Program-made: the position numbers and the translations under genes
Source of the DNA: Fragilaria radians
Taxonomy: Eukaryota > Bacillariophyta > Fragilariophyceae > Fragilariales > Fragilariaceae
Assembly: GCA_900642245.1 (NCBI GenBank)
Contig: CAAAJI010000012.1
Location: 530,643-594,642, forward strand
Direction: 5' to 3'
Length of the DNA stretch: 64,000 nt
Notes under the pieces: generated by a model
What the model saw: the letters and a program-made list of their open reading frames with translations, nothing else
What the model was told of the DNA's origin: nothing
Database searches by the model: none
Part shown: piece after piece, positions 22,208 through 34,277 of the stretch
Numbering within the stretch: position 1 is the first letter of the stretch
How the letters are laid out: each line of letters opens with the position of its first letter

Positions 22208-23438
22208 AGTCAAGCATATACAGATTACTAGACTACAAAGACGATGAGGACAACACAAAAGGCACTGACTGTTCCTTAATTCCTGGATGGGTTAAAACGA
22301 ACCATGACCTCACACATTTATCTATTATCCCTATTTTGAAGGAAGAAGTGTTCTACAGGTCAATGTCCTTTGTCAGTAGACGAGCTACGTTTCACATATA
22401 CTGAATGGCGTTTTCGATTATCCTTGATGGAGCAGAAAAAGAATTGAAAAATGAATACGTTTCCTGTACAAAAAAACTATCACTCAATTTGTATCCAAAC
22501 AAAAATGAGTTTGTGGCTGACTAAGCATTGGTTCCCTCTGCAATTGTGACTAATGTATTATTATAACTTCCTTAGTAATAATAGAATAAGTAAGATCACA
22601 TGCATTAAAAAAGGCGCTTGAAGACAAGAAATGTGGAATTAATTTTTGGATAATAATTTTGTTTTCATCTTCAATAATTATTTGGTGTACCTTATAGCAA
22701 GACATTGGGAATGTCTAAGCAAGAAATTTCGAGATTTCATTAAAGAGGGGAATTAATTCAGAGTTTACAATCCGAAAGCGTTACATGCTTGTGATTCATA
22801 TGATTTGAAGAGGAAATGTCAAAATAAAAGTAGTGACAAAATATTCATAAGTTTTGTTTTACAAAGGCCATCATATATAGACCAATAAACATGAAAAGAA
22901 ACCCAACACTAATGCAATTTAATAATTCAAGTCTTGATTTAAAATTCCTTTGTCATTACCCCAACAACTGTGGTTATTTAGCAGCAAGATTTCTTGCTGC
23001 ATGGTTGTTTGATGCAATAGAATATAACTCATGCTCATGCATCGCTTTTAGAATATCACCGTATGCTGGAATTGAACCGATCATGTAGTGATTTATCACC
23101 ATTCGTTATTGGCAGATTCCTCAAGACTAAGGCATAACACTCAATCTCTCAATTATCATGACTTTTGTTACCTGAATTAAGAATGTCTAGTGGTACAGCA
23201 CTTCATCATCATTGCTACTATTAGTTAAGTTTATTTCATTGGATATGAGATGTTGACCCATGGCACTTAGTTTTTCGGGGAAAGGGGGGTGAAGGTTAAT
23301 TTTTCCTTTCAAGAAACGGGATATGGATTTAAAACGTAAACACACTACGTATTCACGAATTAAGTCAAGTTTTTCTCTTTGCCACGTAGGCTCTTTATCG
23401 ATGCAAAAAATGGATCACAAATTGGTAATTAAATTTTC
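22208..23438. other. Divergent intergenic region
   Basis: Lies between two divergently transcribed genes and probably contains both promoters. No strong open frame; a 65-codon plus frame at 22891-23088 has no recognisable motif. Confidence 0.4.
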
Positions 23439-24629
23439 ATGATGGTCATCTACAATTCGGATTCAAACAATACTCTTATCAGTCTTAATAGTGGCAGAAA
23501 ATCTGTTTCAAACGGTTGCGATGATAGGCTGTCGATCAAGAAGACACATCTTTATCTTCCCCTTGATTACGAAGCTGAAGACGATGATTCTGACTCCTCC
23601 GACGTTTTTCCTGAATTTTATTTGCATTTGCCAGATACTCTTCTAAAGCCAATTGATAAGTACTTGGCCTTAAATCCCCATGTTATGGAAATTGCAGATG
23701 AGTTTCTGCTTGGAGGAGTTTCTATATTGAATGCCGGAACTAAGGAACGCATTATCTATGTACTCCAGAATGAAGTCGCGCATGCCACATCGAAGCAATG
23801 CGACATACTTGTCTCAGACAGAGCAACCACATGTCACATTCTAGCATTCCGAAGTTCCTCCAAAAATGGAATACTTGGTTCTTTAGCTCACATCGACTCT
23901 GTAGGGCACGAAGCGTGCCTTAGAGCCATCATCAATGAACACCATCTTTACCATCATACATGTGATTCAAAGAAGAGGTGCTGTAGACCCCAGCGCGTCA
24001 ATATCGACGTTTATCTCGTTGGAGGATTCGATGACCTGAAAGAAGCTTCGTCTTCCATCAGCAATTTCTTGATTACCCTCTTGGTACAAATTTCAGAGGA
24101 GAAAAAGCCATGGGTTACTCTCACATTGAAATTGTGCGCTGTTTCTTCAATAAACGATGACGGATATGGTAATCCTATCTGCCGTGGGATGGGACTGTCA
24201 CTAGAGACTGGGCATGCGTTTATGGCATCGGTTGATTGCACGATCATGGGACCTGCACTAAATCTGAGATCCGCGCGCCTTTGGTGCCAAGATCCCAACA
24301 AGTCTCTTCATATCATTCACTCACATAAATCAAATAAGCTAAGAATCTCACCTTTTCAATACCGAGCTCCGCGATATGTGAATGTATTGCTGTCTCTGCC
24401 AGATCAAATACTGCTCCAACAAACGTCAACCTCACCTGACGTCGAGGAGTCAGATTTCTGTTCATCAATCCGTTCTACTCTCTACTTCATGAAGAAAGTG
24501 AAATGGGAATGTATTTTTGGAAAATCTGGTAACATGTCTTTAGAGTTTCGCCGTTACAGAAGTACCAATCATTGGACGTTAGTCCAAAATGACGGAATAC
24601 CCCTCGAGAATAAATGGAATTTACTGTGA
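23439..24629 (+). CDS. NTAN1: N-terminal asparagine amidohydrolase
   Basis: A 396-residue intronless protein of the NTAN1 family, which deamidates N-terminal Asn to Asp in the Arg/N-degron pathway. That creates a residue that arginyl-transferase can modify before degradation. The family signature Ala-Thr-Thr-Cys-His is present; Cys132 corresponds to the catalytic Cys of animal NTAN1. It is followed by Gly-x-Leu-x-His-Ile-Asp, then Val-Tyr-Leu-Val-Gly-Gly-Phe-Asp. The C-terminal half has Cys-Arg-Gly-Met-Gly-Leu and Ser-Ala-Arg-Leu-Trp. It has an N-terminal extension of about 40 residues with an acidic stretch (45-56), and the centre carries a His/Cys-rich insert (about 165-185). Human NTAN1 is roughly 310 residues, so this one is longer. 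Two adjacent ATGs at 23439 and 23442 are both plausible starts. Confidence 0.88.
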   Translation: MMVIYNSDSNNTLISLNSGRKSVSNGCDDRLSIKKTHLYLPLDYEAEDDDSDSSDVFPEFYLHLPDTLLKPIDKYLALNPHVMEIADEFLLGGVSILNAGTKERIIYVLQNEVAHATSKQCDILVSDRATTCHILAFRSSSKNGILGSLAHIDSVGHEACLRAIINEHHLYHHTCDSKKRCCRPQRVNIDVYLVGGFDDLKEASSSISNFLITLLVQISEEKKPWVTLTLKLCAVSSINDDGYGNPICRGMGLSLETGHAFMASVDCTIMGPALNLRSARLWCQDPNKSLHIIHSHKSNKLRISPFQYRAPRYVNVLLSLPDQILLQQTSTSPDVEESDFCSSIRSTLYFMKKVKWECIFGKSGNMSLEFRRYRSTNHWTLVQNDGIPLENKWNLL

Positions 24630-25598
24630 TGAAAGAGTAGCAAAACTCAAAAACATTGCTTTCATCACGAAAAGGAAGTCAGAATTTTATTTTGAGAGAA
24701 TTTTTGAAAATTTTACTTATTACTGCAAATTAAATAAATTTTGAATTGTAAGGAAAGTTTGGGAGACACTAAAGTACTTATTCAACAATTTTGTTTACAA
24801 TCATTAATTTTTGTCCTTTTAATGCCATAAACTATGGTTAGTATGATGCGTTTGATTTTAGGGACATCCATGTAAGTGCTAGAAATCACTAAGCCATATG
24901 CTTAGGCATTCGATTATGGCAATTCCTTTAAGTAGGGGTCCGATTACATGGCTTTGGACAAGAATTTATTGATTTTGTTGGAAAATCTGTCACAACCAGT
25001 ACATCCCTGATCTTTGTACTGTTTTCTTCTATGTTTGATTTTTTCATTTTCTTTTTTTGAAAGAAACATAGTGTACATACAATATCGGATATGCCGTCCT
25101 ATTATCCGGCATGTAAACTTTATTGTAATTATCCAATTCTAAGGAGACATATCCCATGACACTTGTCCTGGTGTCTCCCTCAAAAGAGGTGCAGTTTTCT
25201 TAAGCCTCTGGACTTAAAAGTTAATTGAAATGTCATACCATGGCTTTTAGTTGCCATCCAAAACGCTTGTCTGCAATGACTTGTAGATGGAGAAGTGTTC
25301 TGGGTTTCAGATATTTTCTTATATTAGTTTTCATGAATTCATTCATGACGTGATTGTAGAAGGGGTGAATTCTAAGCATAACAGGGTCAACAACAACCAC
25401 TGGCCACTGGCCAATTTAGAACATAGATTCTGGATTCCTAAAGTCGTTGAAAATACTTGTTGTTGGCGAAATCCATGTATGGAAAAAAACGATAATTTCC
25501 GTGACTGTAATCTTTTTCTGAATAAAAAAACGATTTGGTCCTCCAACAACAGCAGAGTGTCTTCGAATTTTCCACTTTCCTGAGGCGACGATTAAAAT
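24630..25598. other. Intergenic with overlapping short frames
   Basis: Frames of 68 to 98 codons occur on both strands at 25287-25686, overlapping each other and the next gene start. None has a motif. A short exon is possible but not supported. Confidence 0.35.
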
Positions 25599-26663
25599 AT
25601 GGCGTTTGTTCCATTTTGGGGTAGTACACTTGTCCTATCCCTAATCTTGAGCGTGGCATTATTCTTCTTTTTATGCATCTGGTCATGGAATGCGATTAAG
25701 GCATTGCTTGAGCACCGACAAAATGAAGATGAAGTTCACGTAACCCATAAGATAACAAAGTGGCTTTTAATTATCCTATTTGGCCCTCTTACCGTCATCA
25801 CATTTTCGATGATGGTATGGTTCAATAACTATCCTATTCCGACTAGCAGCATTATTCTCTTTTCCTTGGCTATTGTAACATTCGGACTCATTTTATTCCT
25901 AAGCAGACGAGAAGAAAAAGAGCACCTTACATGGAGAGCAAGATGTGTCATGCTACTTTTCATATCAAGCTGTTTACTACTGTTTTCCTTCGTATGTGGA
26001 ACAAGAGGTGCCTATTTAAAACTGGAAAATCGTTATGATTACTATGGATCTGCTTCTATATTGGGATATGAGGTTGACAACATAACAGTTGCAGTGGAAA
26101 ATCCGGAAACAGTTAATCCCTTATTTGAGGGTATCATGAATATTGCTTGGGATTGTGGAGATTTTGTTTGTTCGAACACAACAACATTTTACTGCAGTAG
26201 CGTTTCAGACGAAAATATGGACAACTCGGAAGTCCTTGCTGATACTGAGTACCATACAAAGTTTCAAATTGAAAATGGAGCCAGCCCATGTATGGATGTT
26301 GATTATGGTACAGATTTTGAAGAATCCTTCAAAGCTGATGATCCACCAACGGTTTCGATTCGTGGGACATGCAAAAGCGAAGATGATTGTCCATTCGAAA
26401 TGAATATTTATTACTTCAATTCGAACTCCTCTCTTTATACGGATGATGAATTAAACGATTATCTTCAAAATGTGTACTGGAAACGTCTGAAAAGAGCGCC
26501 AGAAATTTATATGGAGCACTCTTTCCGCTTGTTCATTGCATCCCTCGCTGGCTTTGCTATCGCCGCAAATACTTACCATTTTTGGATCAAACCATCAAAC
26601 ATGGCTAACAAAAAATTACAAATTTTACTGGAAACAGCATCGGAAAATGGAGGCCCAGTTTAA
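25599..26663 (+). CDS. Multi-pass membrane protein, family not recognised
   Basis: A 354-residue intronless protein. Hydrophobic segments lie at about residues 10-35, 54-76, 80-100 and 116-136. A soluble part of about 170 residues (137-305) follows, with eight or more Cys and several Asn-x-Ser/Thr sites. A final membrane segment lies at about 312-332, before a short basic tail. The Cys-rich, potentially glycosylated loop points to an extracellular or lumenal domain held between a four-helix N-terminal part and a C-terminal anchor. Five segments in total. Function unknown; receptor, channel accessory or scaffold roles are all possible. Confidence 0.8.
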   Translation: MAFVPFWGSTLVLSLILSVALFFFLCIWSWNAIKALLEHRQNEDEVHVTHKITKWLLIILFGPLTVITFSMMVWFNNYPIPTSSIILFSLAIVTFGLILFLSRREEKEHLTWRARCVMLLFISSCLLLFSFVCGTRGAYLKLENRYDYYGSASILGYEVDNITVAVENPETVNPLFEGIMNIAWDCGDFVCSNTTTFYCSSVSDENMDNSEVLADTEYHTKFQIENGASPCMDVDYGTDFEESFKADDPPTVSIRGTCKSEDDCPFEMNIYYFNSNSSLYTDDELNDYLQNVYWKRLKRAPEIYMEHSFRLFIASLAGFAIAANTYHFWIKPSNMANKKLQILLETASENGGPV

Positions 26664-26925
26664 GAACTTTTGACTATTCTGTATATTAAGGTGTTGTTGT
26701 AGTCTTCATTCTACTGTCATTGTTATGTACCAATCGCGATATTGAAGTTGTAGAAGAAGTGAAGCTGGAAAAAGTTAACAAACAAACTGCTGCAACCATT
26801 TCATTGCTACAACAGCAGTAGTACATTTTTTGTAAATCATCGTCAATCGATTAATCAGTTGAACTGAATAGAACAGAAATACGACATTTCAAAATAATTA
26901 TTGCGATCGCAAGGTCAACGTGATG

Positions 26926-27964
26926 TTAAACGATTAAGTCATTACCAGAAGCGTCTTGTCTAATAGCGTAGCCTTCGATTCCACCTGCATCAAGGACTTC
27001 TGACTTGTCCCAGCCCAACTCTTCGCAAACTGTATCAAGACTATCGGTGAGAATAAATTTCTTTTGCGTCCGTTCATTAACAAAACTAAGGAGAGTCCTG
27101 GCCATATAAGCAACTGTCCTAGAAATAGGATACATGATCATTTTTTCCAAAGTCTCTGGATAATTGGGTTCAAAGGCACCATAAATCTAGGAAGTATACA
27201 CTTTGAGACATCGATATTGGACACCTGATGAATTCCAATGGTACACTTACTTTTTTCAAAATGTCCACGCGGAAGCCGGTTGTGATACCAACACCAGAGA
27301 GGTCAATTAGTTGACATGACTTTGGACGCCGCGGATTACGACATTTCGCAAGAACAATCTCGGTAGAAATCACAAACGCTTTTACAACATTTTCCGGTGT
27401 TTGTGTTCTCTCCAAGGATTGAAGTTTGGCATAATTGACGTAGACTGTAGGAATTTTCCCCTTGTCGATTTCGGATATAGCACGGAGTTTGAGCAAGGAC
27501 GTTAAGGAAGGTAGTGTCAAATCAATGGGGAAGGTTTCATTTTTCCAAGTCTCATGCGCCTCAAGCATTTGAAGAGCTGCAGATACATCACCATCTCGTG
27601 CCGCTAAGAATCGACCCCAAGAATTAGGCCTTGCATCCCAACCATATCGTTCCAAATGAATTATCAATGGTGTGTCAACATTGGACGCTTCCTCTAACTC
27701 CTTGATTTTCGTCATCATAGCTTGAAATACATCTCCAGATGACTTTTCAGTGATGACTCTGTCTATTGATACTGAATTTTCCTGACTTTCGCAACTGTCC
27801 GTTGAACATTGAAACGAAGATTGTAAATCAAAATTTGGTGGAAGTCTTCGAAAACCTTCGTAACAAATAGCGACCAAATAATCGCCCTGTTTTATATCTA
27901 TATCATAACCAAGGATGTCTTCTGCAATAAGATTATCAATTATTGCGTAGGACGGGTTGTACAT
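26926..27964 (-). CDS. CRAL-TRIO (Sec14-like) lipid-binding protein
   Basis: Two exons: 27964-27251 and 27186-26926. The 64-nt phase-0 intron (GTAAGT...CTAG) lies at 27187-27250. Spliced length is 324 residues. The middle and C-terminal parts fit a CRAL-TRIO domain. An N-terminal helical part ends with Arg-Phe-Leu-Ala-Ala-Arg-Asp-Gly-Asp. Then come Leu-Ile-Asp-Leu-Ser-Gly-Val-Gly, the Asp-Ile-Leu-Lys-Lys segment, and, after the intron, Tyr-Pro-Glu-Thr-Leu-Glu-Lys-Met. Next are Met-Ala-Arg-Thr-Leu-Leu-Ser-Phe-Val and Thr-Gln-Lys-Lys-Phe, all typical of the lipid-binding fold. Such proteins carry phospholipids or other lipophilic ligands between membranes. The ATG at 27964 follows an in-frame stop seven codons upstream. 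Confidence 0.85.
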
Positions 27965-29427
27965 CTCAAACGGAGAACTCTTTCATGCAATACGCGAGTG
28001 TGAGGAAGATTTTATCATTCATGAGATTTCATAGTTTTGTGAAGTGTTTGAATCTTACCGATTCACATGATGAAAAAAGTGTTCTCGGTGATATATGTAT
28101 TTCTTTGGGAAATGCAACGCTGATGATGGAAGGTCTTGATATGGATGTGGGAAGGAACACTTGATTTGTGGACATCGTATTTTGTTTCATGAAAGTGCCG
28201 AAAAGTAGCTCCTACTACTTACCGGTTCAGGAAGCTAAATATTTTGAAAAGCCACTTTACCAAATCAGACCACTTGTTCAAACTTATTGCACAAATTTTG
28301 GCATTGATCATGACTGTTACAAAAACATTCTTTTGAGGCGGAATCCGGATCAAGTCAAGACTGCCCATTTGTTTAGAATTTAAAAACTGACTGAAGAAAG
28401 CAATAAAATGTAGGTGATTTCAATATTCTTCCAACCTGGTGAGAGAAATGCTTTTAAATTTAATCGAACTAGCTCCTCAAACGTTTCCAAAAATTGTCTT
28501 AATTCGGCTTTCTGTAACATTTCTAGCTTCCACGCAGAAGTGTTAGCATGACCTTGAATCCACTTCAATTTGGGCTTGAACAAATCCTGTATACCTTGAA
28601 TTACAAAATTGAATGATAGATTTAGAAAAATAATCAAGTGTTGTATAGATTGTTTGGAATGTCTCTTTCTGAATCAATGAAAGATTATCTTTAGACCTTT
28701 CACATGTAGCATTCATTTGAAAAATAAAGTTACTTTTCCCATTTTGCAAGTGTTTGAACCTGATTGATTAAATTCTCCTTAGATGTTGGTACTTATCCCA
28801 CTTCTGCTAGCAGGTCTAGCTGATGAGAAACACCCTACACAATTGAAATCATGGTAACACGTCTCCTTTAATTGGCACAAAGAATACAGAAAGCGACATG
28901 TCGTGTCAGCCATATTGTCGCAACTGTGTGACTCACTACCTGGACGAGAAATTGATGATTAAAGACCTTAGCTGAACACAAAATCTAGATGTGGAAGTGA
29001 GGACAAGCTTCCACTATGAAGCACTTTATAAAAGATATGCAGACTCAAAAACGTAAATGAAATCGAATGAATGGTTACAACACCGTTGAATGAATTGAGA
29101 TACTGCGAAGGTGTAGAAACATGTATACGGCATCCGTGTTTCAAATCCTCAAATTGCTCCACGACTAGTGAAGAGATATATCAAAAATAGCTGAGTACGT
29201 TGACTCTGCCACTTCAATATTGTGATCTGAATAAAAAAGCTAATGGCAAAACAGGAGCTTATTGCCTTTCCTAGTGAACGCGCAAGTACCATGTCTCCAT
29301 CACGAGTTCAGTTTTAATGGTTGACTAAGCTTACTAAATGCCCAGACTTTTCTTACAACATTCTACAGTTCTCACGTTGTGATCAGTTCAGATTCTCCAC
29401 ATTTGTAATGTGAGCATACATTCACCG
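27965..29427. other. Intergenic, possible orphan exon
   Basis: A minus frame at 28637-28380 encodes a helix-rich stretch with Trp and Leu that looks more protein-like than its neighbours, but it has no motif and no clear partner exon. Otherwise no feature. Confidence 0.35.
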
Positions 29428-31513
29428 TCAGAATCGCAGACTGATACGACTGCGAGCCGAAGGCGTTGAAGAATATTCTTCTATGTCATGATCACGAACA
29501 ATGGGTTGCGGGCTCAACATAAGGTCAGATCCTTCCTGTGTCAAGGCTTCACTGTCATCGATATGAACCGCACCATTAGGCTCGTCATCAAATGTTTGAA
29601 GATCTCCTGAGTCCTGCTGCTCACATTCTGTAATCCAAGCTTGAACAACATGTGAAAGTAATTGACATTTAGGTTGAGAACCTCTGCAGAACACGCGAAT
29701 ACTGTGTTCCTGGTAAATTTTGGGAAGATGAGCAGAGAACTGCGATTCTATTACGGCGAAAGCTTCAGGAAGTTGATCTGCTGATTTTCCGAGTAAATTT
29801 AAGTCGCGCTTTGGAAGGAAACGCATTAGAAGTAAAGGATTAGATTCATTGGCTCCCATATGAATAGTTCTCTTCTCAACAAGAATATCATCCAATTCCA
29901 AAAATACGTTGTTTTCATGCGCACCGCGAATATCGTACAACTCCTGCTCTATTTCATCTTCAGTTTTGCCCCATAGAATTCTGTCTTGTGAATTTTCTAG
30001 ATCAATCTTCCTCGATGCGACACATTTGTAAAGGTCTCGTCGACGTAATCGACGTATAAGATCCTGCGCAGGTTGGAGACGAGAATCGTGGCTAAATTCA
30101 ATTAAATCAATCACTGAATCTCGCAACCGAACATACACATTTGGATCACACATTGCTCGACTTATCGGTAATGGCTTCCCCAATCCATGAGGCGGTATAC
30201 GGAAATATGGATCCGCTAAGGCTAAAATATCAGCAATCATAAAGGTAGAGGCATTTGTTGTCTTGTGAGAGTACACTGTTGCGTGTAGTTTGAATCGATG
30301 ATGGAAGAATGCGACACACATTTCTGCACATTTTTCTGGATAGCAAATCATTAAATGATGCTGTGGTAGCCGACCTTTACAATTAAAACATGTATCTGGA
30401 TGGGGGCACTTGCCCCATGCAACAGCTGCTTCTTCAATTAATCTAAAGTCGATTTCGCCGCTTCCTCTGAAGGCTCTTCGATGATCTCTAGCAAAGTAAT
30501 CTATTTTGTCCACATCTAAGCCAGAATGTCGATTTGAAACAATATCGTAGAAAAATTCTTGAGAGCGCGATGTCCTCCCCAAGAAGCCAGAATCATTGGG
30601 TCCAGATTGCGATCCTTGATGTGGCCACGGCCTACTTATAATCATCTCCTTGATGAAAATCCAATCACGTGATGTCATGACGGCTTGTGAGGGATTGCTA
30701 AGTAATGACCCGTCCCCATCATGTTCCAAAGGATAATATACACGGAAAGCCGACGCCGAAATTCCATCAGATATTTGTTTTAGTGGACTATCTAGACTTT
30801 CCTCGTCGATAGCTAGACCTAATTCCTCCAACATCGCATCAACCATCATACAAGACCCATCTTCATGTTCCCATCCGCTTGGCTTGTTTGGATATCCTTC
30901 ATACTCTTTGTGCAAGGACGGATTTTTCCTAAGATATTTCCCCAATCGATTTGGGAATACAGAAATAAAGAAATGAGAAAAGGGTCCATGTCCCAAGTCA
31001 TGTAGCAAGCCAGCCAATTTGACACAAAGGACATCTTTCTCTGTAATATTTAGCTGCGGTTGCCTCTTCCTGATTCGCTCAATCATTCTCTTCGCGAGAT
31101 GTGCAACTCCAATGGAGTGTTCGAATCTTCTATGGTTAGCATTCATATAAGTCTGTTCTGAAGTTCCAAGTTGGAAGAGGCCTCGAAGGCGCTGAAATTG
31201 TGACGTGTCGATGATAGCCTTCATCACCGGGCAAAATTCAATTGTGGAATGAATTTCATCATTAGTCCGACTGTGTTCTAACGGTAAGCACCTAATAGAA
31301 AAAATATGTTGGTAGAAAGAAGCGGATGAAACTTCTTGAGCGATGGTGATGAATTATTAGGCTGCTTATTGTCAAGGACCCGTACATCTGAAATACTTAC
31401 CGAAGTTTAAAACCGACCCTTTGCTTTTTATCTGGTTTTGCAGTTACTGTTTGCGTGATATTCCAACAGATATATGTCGGTGAGGGTTCATCGTCGGATT
31501 GAATACTATTCAT
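29428..31513 (-). CDS. SAMHD1-like HD-domain dNTP triphosphohydrolase
   Basis: Two exons: 31513-31401 and 31291-29428. The intron (31292-31400, 109 nt, GTAAGT...TTAG) splits an Arg codon. The spliced protein has 658 residues. It belongs to the SAMHD1/dGTPase HD family, which cleaves dNTPs to deoxynucleoside and triphosphate. Metal-binding residues are intact: His96 in Arg-Phe-Glu-His-Ser, His135-Asp136 in Leu-His-Asp-Leu-Gly-His-Gly-Pro-Phe-Ser-His, and Asp299 in Asp-Val-Asp-Lys-Ile-Asp-Tyr-Phe. Lys300 and Tyr303 match substrate-contact positions of SAMHD1. There is no SAM domain; only about 50 residues precede the HD fold. A Cys-x-Cys-type insert with His (near 330) and a long C-terminal part (about 180 residues) complete it. 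Exon 1 is inferred from splice signals and phase; the first in-frame ATG of exon 2 is Met61, so exon 1 is needed for the conserved Glu-Ile-His strand. Confidence 0.88.
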
Positions 31514-33293
31514 GGGAGAAACGCAACAATAATTGTGTGACTTTTAATTCAGGAGCGTAAAGAATCAAGTGTGAATAATGCAAGAGTGATTTGACCTTAT
31601 TCGTTAGGCAGCTGGAGCATGAAAGTGTGGATGAAACTTCGTTAGTCTTTTTTTCTTAGACATTTCAAACGAAAAAAATCCTGTTTGTTTGCATTGCAGT
31701 ACCAAGCAAAACACAGTACACAACTTTTCAAAATGCAGTCACGCTTTCATGTCTCCTTCTTCACCTGAACACGATTGAAAATATCATGGAATGGCCTGTA
31801 TCGTCCAATTGTATACGACATTTCATGTACACACATTTCGAATTCTAAATTTCTTCTTTCGTTATTATGTCTTTTCATTTGTTTAGAAACCAATAGCTTG
31901 ACCAGCTTCACAACTTTTTGATTTGATGCCTGCGTTATTAAAAAAATTAAGTTAAAGTATCATTCCATCATTCCGGTTGCAAATTTGTGACGGAGAAAAA
32001 GAGTGTATACATATAAAATGGGAATACCGAGAAAAACTGAACTTTATTTTTATTTCTTTATGGAGATCGAGGTCACCAAAATACAGTAATGGCTACATAA
32101 TTAAAGGAATCAAACAGATACTAATCTCACCAAATATTTCAAGAATAAAGTTGATGTATGAAAATTAAGTGTCTCTGACTGAATGTTTCTAAAACGAGCA
32201 AAATTGATTCTACTAACATTTAGTAATCTGGTGAGCCTCTTTATTGTAAAGATTCCATTGCTTGCGCACATGCTGGTGGATTCATTCACAGGCAGGTTTG
32301 AGATAAATGTTGCTATATTTCAATTGACTACATGCATTCTACTTCATTCCAAATCAGGAACCATTCAATAATGATTAGGCTGTTTGGTATCCATGAACTT
32401 AATTTATCATGAAGAAGGTAAACAAGGTTGAAAAATGAATTAATCAGATCACTTACCTTAAAAATGCATCAATGGAAGATCTTGGTACATTATATTATCC
32501 TTTGCTTGAAGGATTACAACTGTAAAGAAGTTACAAATTCTACAACTATCACATATTGCGACAGCAAATATTTATATCCTTAAACTACGACCAATCATTC
32601 AATTAGAAAAGGTGTTGATCAGGAAAGATAATTAAAATACAGCGAAATTGCAGTTTTGTGACAAGTCACACAGATATCTGCCAAATTGGAATCATCCTGT
32701 CATCAACTTGATAATGAATATCTAAATTGAAGAAGTCATATCCCGCCTTTATATTCATACCCTGAAATTTCCTTTGAAAATATCTTTTCGGTGTCACAAC
32801 TTACCACTGTAAGATTTCAAGTTCAAACTGTTTAAGCGTCTAGGAACTATGGGAAAAGCTACAAATTGATACTGACTCAGACGTGTTCCTTATATCAGTC
32901 GTAACATGAAGTCTTCATCACTCGTCTCACTGTGGCTACCTGATCTGCTTTTTTAATTTGATTATAGAAGGCATGATCACAAAAGATCTAAAATTTTGTG
33001 TGACAGTTATTCAAAACTACATTCATTAAAAGTATATGTACACAATAAGCGAAGAGATAAATTTTACCCAATTGATATGAAATCGAAGAGGATCTCTACA
33101 TGAATTTCTAAAGCATTGCATAAACTTGAAGGTTGAACCAAAGCAACAATTATACGGTATAACTTATCATTCTGAGGAGGCCAAATTAATGATTATCAAG
33201 AATTTTGGCGGCAGCTCCAAGAAATTTCTTCGCGCTCATGATTACGATTGAATAATTTATCCATTGATTGCATGGAATGATAACATTAAATGT
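31514..33293. other. 1.8-kb gene-free stretch
   Basis: AT-rich, only frames of about 62 codons (31977-32371) with no motif. No repeat recognised until the truncated LTR at 33294. Confidence 0.4.
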
Positions 33294-33719
33294 ACTACAA
33301 GTTAAACTATGATAAATGATTCACTAGATGACCTTAGTGTAGATTAAATATTGTTATAGATTGAAAGTATCCTTTTACAATCCAGCACCGTATCCAATCT
33401 AAGACGGCTATAATAATAATCTAAACAAAGAGATAATTAGAGAGTTAAGCTCTCTGATAAAAAAGGAGTCTAAAGGCTAAACAACTTATCCTTATTGACT
33501 ATCAATTTGTCCTTATGACAAAGTTGAAGAGACTTGTCTGTTGGGAAGAAGCTTTAGAACAAGATCTAATTCTTCAGGAGGGTTCACGAACATCTCTTGA
33601 GAAGGGTCAAGAAGTTCTCTCTGAGAGAAGTTCTAAGACTACACAAGACTAAAGAATAAAAGTAATCAAAAATAGTTATAATCTTGCATTGTGTACTTTC
33701 TATAGTCTAACATAGAGCA
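33294..33719 (-). repeat. Truncated LTR, family 1, copy D (inverted)
   Basis: The minus-strand start TGCTCTATGTTAG ends at 33719, and the sequence follows copies A to C for about 425 bp. It stops near the block ACTATGATAAATGATTCA and lacks the last 200 bp, including the GACGTCTCC block. The other LTR end and any target duplication are therefore lost. Confidence 0.75.
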
Positions 33720-34277
33720 CATAGCGAGTTGAAAGGAACTTAATTAACTATTTGAATTGCTAAGGTTCAGACAATCCTGAACTACGGAAACAAGGTATGA
33801 GTCCTCAAAAAAATTCTGTATCTCAAATATCGCGCTATGGTTCCGCACAACATACCCTAAGCTCGGAGAAAAATTAATTTAGTTATGCAAATATGTCATA
33901 ATGTAAGTCTAATCTCGCTTATGCAACGCTAATTGTGCCACATCAAGCATGATTTCATTCAAAAGCCGAGATATTGCAGATGTTCGAATGAGAAGTATAT
34001 CACAATCCGCTCAACATCAAAGTATCAGACAGGCACATTAATGTTGCCTGCAGAATTATAACTTTATGACATGAGGAAGTTTTGATATCCCAACCTCTAA
34101 CCTGTTGTATTAGCTAACGAGAAATTCACACACTCTTTCAATTGCAAATAAACTAAACTAAACTAGCAGCCGCTGAATATGAGAACAAACTACGTTCTAC
34201 GATAAGCGACTAGATGAACTAAAGTTGTAGGTCAAGAAATGTTTGTATGGTATGTAGCAAGCAGCATGTTAGAGAAA
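33720..34277. other. Intergenic, no feature
   Basis: No open frame or repeat recognised between the truncated LTR and the small basic gene. Confidence 0.4.

Noticed and set aside
24011..24301. Minus-strand 96-codon frame
   Set aside because: Lies inside the NTAN1 gene, which has catalytic motifs on the plus strand.
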